Shown: one piece after another, positions 1 through 6,236 of the stretch
Position numbering within the stretch: position 1 is the stretch's first letter
Layout of the letters: every line of letters starts with the position of its first letter
Assembly: GCA_005787665.1 (NCBI GenBank)
Contig: SYAB01000182.1
Coordinates: 1 to 13,041, forward strand
DNA from: Actinomycetota bacterium
GTDB lineage: Bacteria; Actinomycetota; Actinomycetes; Mycobacteriales; Mycobacteriaceae
Direction: 5' to 3'
DNA length: 13,041 nt
Position numbers and translations under genes: made by a program
Notes under the pieces: model-generated
The model's input: only the letters and a program-made list of their open reading frames with translations
Database searches by the model: none
What the model was told of the DNA's origin: nothing

Positions 1-167
1 GCGAGCACCACCCCGGTGACCGCGATGACCGGTCCGAGCACCGACCAGGTGGTGGTGTTGCTCATCGGGCTGCCCTGCACCGCCCCGAACCCCTGCAGCG
101 TGAACAGCGTGCCGGCCAGGGCCATCAGGATTCCGGTGATCAGCAATGTCTGTCGCATAGCGGCCAT
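1..167 (-). CDS. Small hydrophobic membrane protein, 5' part only
   Basis: The gene is cut by the window edge; 55 codons are visible. The protein begins MAAMRQTLLITGILMALAG, giving a first transmembrane helix at about residues 6-25. A short polar loop with QGFGAVQGSPM follows, and a second hydrophobic stretch begins at LGPVIAVTGVVL (about residues 44-55). This is the pattern of the small two-helix membrane proteins common in mycobacteria; I know no function for it. ATG at 167 is used, but an in-frame ATG at 158 is equally possible and neither has a clear Shine-Dalgarno sequence. It diverges from the nitroreductase gene with about 46 bp between the starts, so both promoters must lie there. Its sequence pattern resembles the C-terminal half of the membrane protein at 10408-11064. 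Confidence 0.6.
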   Translation of the reverse strand, partial: MAAMRQTLLITGILMALAGTLFTLQGFGAVQGSPMSNTTTWSVLGPVIAVTGVVL

Positions 168-213
168 CGTGCCCCATCAGGAATAGCCGCGGGGCTTCGG
201 GACTTGACCAGGT

Positions 214-645
214 ATGACCGATTTCACCGACAAGGCCGCGCTCGACGACTTCAACGCCGGCATCGTCGCGGAGTTCCGCGCGAACGCCGGCAAGGTGGGT
301 GGGCCGTTCGAGGGCGCCAGCCTGCTGCTACTGACCACCACCGGCGCGAAATCCGGACAGCCCCGGCTCAATCCGCTGGCCTACTTCGTCGTCGACGGCA
401 AGACGATCATCGTCGGCTCGAAGGCCGGCTCGGACACCCACCCGCACTGGCTGCATAACCTGCGGGCCAACCCACGGGCCCGCGTCGAGGTCGGCACCGA
501 GGCCTATGACGTCACCGCCCGGGAGCTGCCCGCCGCTGAGCGCGACGCGGTGTTCGACCAGATCGTTGCCGCTGCGCCCGGCTTCGGTGACTACCAGGCT
601 AAAACCAGCCGGGTGATACCGCTCTTCGAACTGCAGCGGGACTGA
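214..645 (+). CDS. Nitroreductase-family deazaflavin (F420)-dependent oxidoreductase
   Basis: The 143-residue protein matches the Ddn-like split-beta-barrel family, which binds reduced coenzyme F420 (some members bind FMN or heme) and reduces nitro compounds, enones or quinones in the cytosol. Family hallmarks are visible: LLLLTTTGAKSGQPRLNPL (about residues 37-55), GSKAGSDTHPHWLHNLRANP (about 68-87), and the closing YQAKTSRVIPLFEL. The length is normal for the short single-domain form. ATG 214 is chosen because the first helix (DFNAGIVAEFRANAGKVGG) follows directly; the Shine-Dalgarno sequence is weak. The 3' end is convergent with the amidohydrolase gene, with 6 bp between the stops. The substrate cannot be deduced, because this family is numerous in mycobacteria. 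Confidence 0.9.
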   Translation: MTDFTDKAALDDFNAGIVAEFRANAGKVGGPFEGASLLLLTTTGAKSGQPRLNPLAYFVVDGKTIIVGSKAGSDTHPHWLHNLRANPRARVEVGTEAYDVTARELPAAERDAVFDQIVAAAPGFGDYQAKTSRVIPLFELQRD

Positions 646-659
646 GCCTCATCAGCCCC
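638..659. terminator. Possible bidirectional hairpin across two convergent stops
   Basis: GGGACTGA at 638-645 can pair with TCAGCCCC at 652-659 (seven pairs and one mismatch) around a 6-nt loop. The stem contains the stop codons of both convergent genes. There is no U-tract, which is usual for mycobacteria. Facing TGA stops are partly palindromic in any case, so this is only a candidate. Confidence 0.25.
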
Positions 660-2292
660 GGGTGTAGACCACCCGCCCGCCGACGATGGTCTGTGCGGCT
701 GCGATGGTGTGAATCGCTTCGGGTGCGACGGCGAAGAGGTCGTCGGTGAGCACGGTCATATCGGCGAGTTTTCCGATCTGGATGCTTCCCCGGTTCTCGC
801 CCTCGCCGATTGCCTTGGCGGGCCAGATCGTCCACATCCGCAGCGCTTCCTCGACCGAAATCGCTTCTTCCGGTTCGAAAACCCCGTTGTCGGACATCCG
901 GGAGACCATGGCTTCCATAGCGGTGAAAGGGTCGATGTTGCCGAGGTAGATCCCGGTCATGTCGGTACTGGCCGCCGGCTCCAAACCGGCGTCGATGAGG
1001 GTCTTGAACTTGAAACCGGTCCTGGCACGGTCGATGCCCATGTTCTCGATGTCGGCCTTGACCAACTCGGTCAGCCAGATCGGTTGAACCGAAACCCGAA
1101 GACCATGCTCGACAAGCTGTCGTGCGCGCCGAAGTTGGCCGTCGGCGAGCTGGAACATGCCGAAGTGTTCGATGCGGCGGATGGAATCGGGCCCTTCGGT
1201 TGTCGCCGAGTGCTCATAGGCGCTCAAGCCGATGTCGACGGCGGCGTCTCCCGAGCAGTGCAACATCGCGATCCGGTTGTTGGTGTGCGCCAGATCGGCA
1301 AAGTTGTTGGCCTGGTCCTGCGGTGTGACCAGGGTGCCCCGACCGCCCGGCGGGTCGATATCGAAGTGGCCGAGGTAGGGCTGATACATGTAGCCGGTGC
1401 GGCAGTCGTTCTCGCCGTCGACCCACGCTTTGATACCGACGAAGCGGAAGTAGTCCGGGTCGGCGTCGGCGGGCATCTCCAGTTCGCGCAGATCGTCGGG
1501 AAATCCCGTGCCGTCCGGGGCTGCCCAGACCGATACCGAGTACCGGATATCGGGCTTCGGGACCTTCGCGCTCACCGCCTGCACGACGGGGACAGCATCA
1601 CGCGGGGTGATCGCCAGCACCGAGGTATAGCCATGGCTGTTCCAGAACTGCGGAATGCCCTGGGCGAGATAGCCCGCGATCTCGGTGGGCCGGGGCGAAC
1701 TGGGGATGTCGGCGAAGCCGTCGGTGATCACCCCGGTGGGCACGCCCTGCGCGTCGAGCAGGACGCTGCCGCCCTTGGGCAGCGTGGTCTGCCCGGTGGT
1801 GATGCCCAGCACCGTCAGTGCGGGGGTGTTGACGATCGCCATGTGCGTGCCGTTGCCCAAGATCACCGGGTTGTACGGTGCGGCGTCGTCGAGTTCGGCC
1901 TTGGTCGGCAGCCGCTTCTCGGCGAACTTGTTCTCTGATGCCGAGACGCAGGCGACGAAGATCCAGTCACCCGGCTTCGTCGCCGCCGCACGGTCGCGCA
2001 CCTTCTTGACGGTGGCGGCCACCGAATCGGTACCCGGGAAGCGCGCGTCGACCCAGTCGTCCTTCATCCAAAGGGTCTCGACGGGGTGGCAATGCGCGTC
2101 GATCAGGCCCGGGACGACCCGGCGCCCACGTAGGTCGATGACCTCGGTGGCCGGGCCGGCAAGCTTCTCGACCTCGGCTCGGTCACCGACAGCGGCGAAC
2201 CTGCCGTCGGTGACCGCGACGGCCTCCGCATGCGGAGCGGACTCGTCGAGGGTAGTGATCCTCGCGTTGAGGAAGATGACGTCAGCGGACAC
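652..2292 (-). CDS. YtcJ-like metal-dependent amidohydrolase (Amidohydro_3), 546 aa
   Basis: This is a cytosolic TIM-barrel amidohydrolase of the YtcJ/N-substituted-formamide-deformylase group. The N-terminal beta-domain starts MSADVIFLNARITTLDE. The metal-binding HxH is H67/H69 in GLIDAHCHP. Other active-site candidates are K288 (IKAWVDGEND), H345 (MLHCSGDAA), H376 (RRIEHFG) and D444 (ASTDMTG), and the C-terminal strand has GKLADMTVLTDD. The length is typical. The start is GTG at 2292, three bases after the stop of the upstream ABM gene, with no clear Shine-Dalgarno sequence, so translation is probably coupled. It is a paralogue of the amidohydrolase at 3929-5662; the two carry different sequences at every motif and so probably act on different substrates. 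The reaction is presumably C-N bond hydrolysis, but family members vary and the substrate is unknown. Confidence 0.9.
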   Translation of the reverse strand: MSADVIFLNARITTLDESAPHAEAVAVTDGRFAAVGDRAEVEKLAGPATEVIDLRGRRVVPGLIDAHCHPVETLWMKDDWVDARFPGTDSVAATVKKVRDRAAATKPGDWIFVACVSASENKFAEKRLPTKAELDDAAPYNPVILGNGTHMAIVNTPALTVLGITTGQTTLPKGGSVLLDAQGVPTGVITDGFADIPSSPRPTEIAGYLAQGIPQFWNSHGYTSVLAITPRDAVPVVQAVSAKVPKPDIRYSVSVWAAPDGTGFPDDLRELEMPADADPDYFRFVGIKAWVDGENDCRTGYMYQPYLGHFDIDPPGGRGTLVTPQDQANNFADLAHTNNRIAMLHCSGDAAVDIGLSAYEHSATTEGPDSIRRIEHFGMFQLADGQLRRARQLVEHGLRVSVQPIWLTELVKADIENMGIDRARTGFKFKTLIDAGLEPAASTDMTGIYLGNIDPFTAMEAMVSRMSDNGVFEPEEAISVEEALRMWTIWPAKAIGEGENRGSIQIGKLADMTVLTDDLFAVAPEAIHTIAAAQTIVGGRVVYTRG

Positions 2293-2295
2293 GAG

Positions 2296-3279
2296 TCACA
2301 CGTTAACCACGCCGGCCTTGACTGTCAGGAAGTAGAAGAGCACCGCCCACAGGCCGTTGACCGCCAAGACCAGGGCGATGCCCTTGAGGTTGGTGGCCGG
2401 CTGACGAGCCGTGGCCGATGGAGTCAGCCACCAGCGCAGGAGCCGCGTGCCGTAGTACGGCATGGTCAGATAGCTCATCACGAAGCTGGACAAAAGGTTG
2501 CCCACCAGCATCGCCAACCAGAACGGCATGTGCAGCGGCTCCGTCAGCAGCGTCAGCAGTACCACGGTGGGGTACAGGCCAAGCCAGACCGCGACCGAGG
2601 TCTTGAAGTTCGATGGTGACGCGCCGGACGGGCCGTCGAAGGCGAACCAGTTGCCGAAGGACTGGTCGATCGTCCGGAGTGTGAAGTCGCCGAACCCCGC
2701 CCCGCCCAGCAACTCCCGGCGTTGCTTCGAGGTCAGCCAGGCCTGGAGGTGCTCGGCGGTGTCGAAGCGGTAGATGGTGGTCCACTCGTCCTGGACGCCC
2801 TTGATCGGCCGGAACACCTCCGAGCCGCGGAATCCCGGGTAGCGGCTCTCGGCCTCGGCCATCGTCTTGCGCCACGCCAGGAACGACTCCTCCTGGTCGG
2901 CGTCGATCCGGTTGGTCACCACCACCGTCACCAACGGGTCGCTGATTTCGTTATTCTGCGAGATCACCTGTCGGGTGCCCGGCCCGTCGAAGAGATCGGC
3001 CGCCTCATCGATCAAGGTCTGCCGGGTGGAACTGTTCAGCCAGTTCTGCACCTCGGGCACGGAGTCGAATGTGTAGACCACCACCCAATCGGGCTGAACA
3101 GCGTTGGGCGGCTTGACCTCGGCGCCGCGGTAGCCGGGGTATCGGGAGGCGGCCTCGAGGATCCTCTTCTCCCAAGCCAGGTACTCGTTCTCGCGGCCGA
3201 CGCGAACGGGCTGACTGATGATCAGCATGGCAGCACCCCCACCGGGTGCCTGCCGGGGTGGTTCCGCCGTCACATTCAC
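2296..3279 (-). CDS. Tandem ABM (antibiotic biosynthesis monooxygenase-like) protein with C-terminal membrane helices
   Basis: The 327-residue protein has two clearly duplicated ABM ferredoxin-like domains. The first spans about residues 18-100 (LAWEKRILEAASRYPGYRG) and the second about 115-205 (LAWRKTMAEAESRYPGFRG). Both continue with a W..(I/V)Y.FD block and a W-L repeat, which shows internal duplication. Three transmembrane helices follow at about 227-246, 252-272 and 299-320, with an amphipathic linker containing MPYYGTRLLRWWL. ABM domains act as cofactor-less monooxygenases or as simple dimeric folds; here they would sit on the membrane, probably on the cytosolic side. GTG 3279 is chosen because AAGGGA lies about 7 nt upstream; ATG 3228, just before the first domain, is an alternative. 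It is the first gene of an operon with the amidohydrolase and is divergent from the deaminase. Confidence 0.85.
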   Translation of the reverse strand: MNVTAEPPRQAPGGGAAMLIISQPVRVGRENEYLAWEKRILEAASRYPGYRGAEVKPPNAVQPDWVVVYTFDSVPEVQNWLNSSTRQTLIDEAADLFDGPGTRQVISQNNEISDPLVTVVVTNRIDADQEESFLAWRKTMAEAESRYPGFRGSEVFRPIKGVQDEWTTIYRFDTAEHLQAWLTSKQRRELLGGAGFGDFTLRTIDQSFGNWFAFDGPSGASPSNFKTSVAVWLGLYPTVVLLTLLTEPLHMPFWLAMLVGNLLSSFVMSYLTMPYYGTRLLRWWLTPSATARQPATNLKGIALVLAVNGLWAVLFYFLTVKAGVVNV

Positions 3280-3316
3280 CTCGGGTCCCTTCGGCCGATT
3301 CCGGTCCTGAGGCTCC

Positions 3317-3322
3317 TATACT
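3317..3322 (+). promoter_or_regulatory. Likely -10 box (TATACT) for a leaderless transcript
   Basis: TATACT fits the mycobacterial SigA -10 consensus TANNNT. It ends 7 nt before GTG 3330, so the predicted transcription start coincides with the start codon. No convincing -35 box is seen, which is common in mycobacteria. It lies in the roughly 50-bp divergent gap between the ABM and deaminase genes. Confidence 0.55.
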
Positions 3323-3329
3323 CCCGCAG

Positions 3330-3917
3330 GTGGGTGCCACCAGCGTCGCGGGCCGGTTGCTCGAGGTGATCGAGCAGGACATCCTCCCGCTCACCGAACG
3401 CGGTGTGGCTCAGGGCAACAAGGTCTTCGGCGCGGCCATCCTGCGTAAGTCGGATCTGTCGCTGGTGATCGCCGGCACCAACAACGAGACCGAGAACCCA
3501 CTGTGGCACGGCGAGGTCCGCACGCTCAACCGGTTCTACGAGATGACGGCACGCCCAGATACCAGGGAGCTGATCTTCCTGGCCACCCATGAACCCTGCA
3601 CGCTGTGCATGTCGGCGATCACTTGGGCCGGATTCGACAATTTCTACTACCTGTTCAGCCACCAGGATTCCCGGGACAGCTTTGCGATCCCGCACGATCT
3701 GCGGATCCTGCACGAGGTGTTCGGGCTGGACCCCGGCGGCTACCGGCACAGTAACGCTTACTGGACGGCCTATTCGATTCCCGAGCTTGCCGCGTCTGCA
3801 GCAGAGCCGCTGCGGTCCGAGCTTCATGATCGCCACTTACGCATCAGGGCGCGTTACGGTGAACTTTCGCAGCAGTACCAGGAGTCCAAGAGCGGCAACG
3901 ACATTCCGCTCAATTGA
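3330..3917 (+). CDS. Cytidine/deoxycytidylate deaminase-fold nucleobase deaminase
   Basis: With the GTG start the protein has 195 residues. Both zinc signatures of the CDA fold are present: H60-G-E62 (LWHGEVRTLNRF), supplying one zinc ligand and the catalytic glutamate, and P-C90-T-L-C93 (THEPCTLCMSAI), supplying the two cysteines. The N-terminal part has the expected VFGAAIL strand. HGE in place of HAE is also found in yeast-type cytosine deaminase as I remember it. The enzyme should hydrolytically deaminate a nucleobase or similar amino-heterocycle in the cytosol. The reading frame is open back to 3246, but that would overlap the divergent ABM gene; GTG 3330, preceded by TATACT, suits a leaderless start. 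The long C-terminal part (about residues 100-195) is rich in aromatic and charged residues and is not recognised. The next gene starts 11 bp downstream. Confidence 0.8.
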   Translation: MGATSVAGRLLEVIEQDILPLTERGVAQGNKVFGAAILRKSDLSLVIAGTNNETENPLWHGEVRTLNRFYEMTARPDTRELIFLATHEPCTLCMSAITWAGFDNFYYLFSHQDSRDSFAIPHDLRILHEVFGLDPGGYRHSNAYWTAYSIPELAASAAEPLRSELHDRHLRIRARYGELSQQYQESKSGNDIPLN

Positions 3918-3928
3918 GGAAGGCGACC

Positions 3929-5662
3929 ATGACCGAGAACAGCCACGCCGCAGACTGCTGCGCACCGCATCCCGCCAACTCGGCGCGGGTGTCCCTGGAC
4001 GGGGTCACCCCCGCCGACCGCACCGCTCAACCCCGCCGCAGCCACTCCGGTCAACAGGCCGACCTGCTGGTGACCGGCTCGCTGATCACCATGGACGACG
4101 CGCAACCGAAGGCGGAAGCGATGGCCGTTGCGGCCGGGCGGATCCTGGCCGTCGGCGCCCGCGCCGATCTGGAGAGCTTCGTCGGGCCCGGAACCAAGAT
4201 CCTCGAGCACACGACCGGGTCCATCCTGCCCGGCTTCGTCGAACCGCACGTACACCTAATGTCCTCGGCGTTGGTGTTCAGCGGGGTGGACTGCTCGCCC
4301 TACACCAACAAGACCCTCGACGCGGTGCTCGCTGCCCTGAAGGCCGCGGCCGCCGCCGCCCCGGCCGGCCAGGCGGTGGTGGGCCAACTGTTCGACCCCA
4401 GTCTGCTGCCCGGCCAGCCCGACCTGACCGCCGACCTGCTCGACCAGATCTCGGCGACCGTCCCGATCGTGGTGATGAACGCCTCCCAGCACTTCTTCTA
4501 CGTCAACTCCGCCGCCTACGCGGCAGTCGGGGTCACCGCGGCCACGCCCAACCCGCCAGGTGGGGACTACGGCGCACGCAACGGCAAACTCACCGGGATC
4601 GTCTCCGAGGCCGGGGCGATGATCCCGTTCATGAGGGTGCTTCCCGCCCTGACGCCGGAGGTCATCTCCAAAGCGATCACCGGGATCGCCACCATGGCCG
4701 CCAAGCAGGGTGTGACCTACGTGCACGAGGCGGCCACCGGTGCAATCGCCGGAGTTCAAGAAGTCGACCTGCTGCACACGACCTTCGGCCAGCCCGGTTT
4801 CGCGTTACGCGGGTCGATGTCGCTATGGGGTGAGCAGCTGGCCGACTTCACCGCCGCCGGGATCGTGCCGGGATCCGGTGACGACCGGCTGCGCAGTCAG
4901 ACCATCAAGTGGGTCTCCGATGGATCCAACCAGGGCTACACCGGCTTCATGCGGGAGAACTACCTGGGCCGCGACACTCGCGGCGTAGCCAACTTCACCC
5001 CGGAGCAGTTGGCCGCCAACTTCGCCGAGACCGTCGCCGCGGGTTGGCCGATCATGTGTCACGCCAACGGCGACGCGGCGATGGACATGGTCTTGGCAGC
5101 CTTCGCCGAAACCGCCAAGAACCCGGCCTGGGACGGATCCAAGCGGCACCGCACCGAGCACTCCTCGCTGCTGCACGACGAGCACATCGCGGCGATGGCC
5201 ACGCTCGGAATCACCCCGAGTTTCCTGATGAACCATGTCCGATTGTGGGGCAGGGTGATGCGCGACGACATCCTTGGTGCGAAGCGGGCGAACCTGCTCG
5301 ACCGTTATGGCTCGGCGGTCAAGGCCGGACTGCGGGCGAGCCTGCACTGCGACTTCTCCGTCTCGCCGATCGGGCCGCTGAGCTACATCGCGACAGCGGC
5401 GGCCCGGACGATGGCCGACGGGGGAGAGGTGCTCAACGCCGCCGAGCGCGTCAGCGTGGCCCAGGCCCTGCGCGGCAACACCATCGACGCGGCGTGGATG
5501 TGCCACGCCGACGCGCTGGTCGGCTCGCTGGCCGCAGGGAAGGCCGCCGATTTCGTCCTGCTCGGCGGGGATCCGCTGGCTCACGAGAACGACCCCGACG
5601 CAGTGCGCGAAATCCCCGTGCTGGCAACCTATCTCGACGGCGTCGAGGTGCACTCGGCCTGA
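3929..5662 (+). CDS. YtcJ-like metal-dependent amidohydrolase, second paralogue, 577 aa
   Basis: This is a TIM-barrel amidohydrolase. Visible motifs are H107/H109 in GFVEPHVHLMS, K327 (TIKWVSDGSNQGYTGFM), H378 (CHANGDAAMD), H411 (RHRTEHSSL), D475 (LHCDFSVSP) and the closing GKAADFVLLGGDPL. ATG 3929 is chosen because GAGGAAGG lies 5-8 nt upstream, at the end of the deaminase gene; an upstream in-frame TTG at 3914 is less likely. About 44 residues precede the first conserved strand (ADLLVTGSLITMDD). This N-terminal extension is unusually long and contains a CCAPH cluster near residues 10-14. The gene forms a tight operon with the deaminase, which suggests consecutive steps on one nitrogen compound. 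The C-N hydrolase role is inferred from the family; the substrate is unknown. Confidence 0.9.
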   Translation: MTENSHAADCCAPHPANSARVSLDGVTPADRTAQPRRSHSGQQADLLVTGSLITMDDAQPKAEAMAVAAGRILAVGARADLESFVGPGTKILEHTTGSILPGFVEPHVHLMSSALVFSGVDCSPYTNKTLDAVLAALKAAAAAAPAGQAVVGQLFDPSLLPGQPDLTADLLDQISATVPIVVMNASQHFFYVNSAAYAAVGVTAATPNPPGGDYGARNGKLTGIVSEAGAMIPFMRVLPALTPEVISKAITGIATMAAKQGVTYVHEAATGAIAGVQEVDLLHTTFGQPGFALRGSMSLWGEQLADFTAAGIVPGSGDDRLRSQTIKWVSDGSNQGYTGFMRENYLGRDTRGVANFTPEQLAANFAETVAAGWPIMCHANGDAAMDMVLAAFAETAKNPAWDGSKRHRTEHSSLLHDEHIAAMATLGITPSFLMNHVRLWGRVMRDDILGAKRANLLDRYGSAVKAGLRASLHCDFSVSPIGPLSYIATAAARTMADGGEVLNAAERVSVAQALRGNTIDAAWMCHADALVGSLAAGKAADFVLLGGDPLAHENDPDAVREIPVLATYLDGVEVHSA

Positions 5663-5683
5663 CCGCTTAGGGCCGTCCGGTCA
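5660..5683. terminator. Possible bidirectional hairpin between convergent operons
   Basis: TGACCG (5660-5665) pairs perfectly with CGGTCA (5678-5683) around a 12-nt loop. The stem includes the TGA of the upstream plus-strand amidohydrolase and the TGA of the minus-strand repeat-protein gene. It is short and has no U-tract, so support is modest. Confidence 0.3.
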
Positions 5684-6193
5684 TTGGGGTGCGGCGCTCG
5701 CCGTGGGCACGGTGAAGGTGGTCGGATCCTCGCCCTCCAGTTTCACCGGCGCCTTCGGATCATTGGTCACGACGTCCGGCATGCAGCGCCCATCGGGGAC
5801 GCTGTAGGCCTGGGTCTCGGCGCACTGCCGGCCCGGGTCGCTGGTGCCGACGGAATCCCCCTGCGGCGCCGGAGCCTGCTGGTCATTGGTGACCACGCTT
5901 GCCTCGCACTGCTCTGAGCTGGCGTCATAGAACTGATCGGCTAGACATTTGGTTCCGTCGAAGTCCGAGACGTCAGCAGTTGCCTGCGGGTCATTGGTGA
6001 CCACGGCAGCCGCGCACTGCCCGGCGGTGGCGTCATATGTCTGATCGGCCGTGCATTTGGTTCCGTCGAAGTCGGAGATGTCATCCCAGGCCTGGGGGTG
6101 TCCCTGCGGCGTTGCGGCGACGATACCGAGGGCCACGCCGAATCCGACCGCGAGGAGCATCGCCGACGCTGCGATCCGCGAGCCTGAATACAT
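5681..6193 (-). CDS. Exported protein with three Cys-x12-Cys/VVTND repeats, unknown function
   Basis: The 170-residue protein starts MYSGSRIAASAMLLAVGFGV. This is a signal peptide or anchor to about residue 27, perhaps cleaved near AAT-PQ. The mature part is three repeats. Each has two cysteines exactly 13 residues apart (C47/C60, C83/C96, C124/C137) and then VVTND starting four residues after the second cysteine (64, 100, 141). The first two repeats also share SDFDGTKC, ADQ and YDA; the third has diverged. The geometry suggests three small disulfide-closed modules outside the membrane. The tail is acidic and then Pro/Ala/Thr-rich. ATG 6193 is fixed by GGAGGT at 6200-6205, 6 nt upstream; the longer open frame upstream lacks such support. 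It is probably the last gene of an operon with the MFS and DUF1611 genes. I do not recognise the family. Confidence 0.8.
   Translation of the reverse strand: MYSGSRIAASAMLLAVGFGVALGIVAATPQGHPQAWDDISDFDGTKCTADQTYDATAGQCAAAVVTNDPQATADVSDFDGTKCLADQFYDASSEQCEASVVTNDQQAPAPQGDSVGTSDPGRQCAETQAYSVPDGRCMPDVVTNDPKAPVKLEGEDPTTFTVPTASAAPQ
5946..6073 (-). repeat. Internal 108-bp-period coding repeat
   Basis: A 20-bp stretch at 5946-5965 recurs identically at 6054-6073. The 108-bp offset equals exactly 36 codons, the spacing of protein repeats 1 and 2, and the bases around it are similar. Such near-identity between repeats suggests recent duplication or gene conversion inside the gene. The third protein repeat is not conserved at the DNA level. 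Confidence 0.75.
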
Positions 6194-6236
6194 CGCTCTA
6201 CCTCCGGTTGTCTCCGAGAGATGATGGAGGGTGAGG

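Noticed and set aside
709..1938. 409-codon plus-strand open frame
   Set aside because: It lies antisense to the amidohydrolase with all its motifs; the frame is open only because of high GC and its product shows no family pattern.
3246..3329. Earlier ATG start for the deaminase
   Set aside because: It would overlap the divergent ABM gene start and add a Pro/Ser-rich stretch absent from the family; TATACT at 3317 would lie inside the gene.
5941..6236. In-frame extension of the MFS gene to 5941
   Set aside because: The tail has low third-position GC, is Arg/Ser/Pro-rich, and overlaps the Shine-Dalgarno-supported repeat-protein gene in another frame; a frameshift ending at 6237 fits better.
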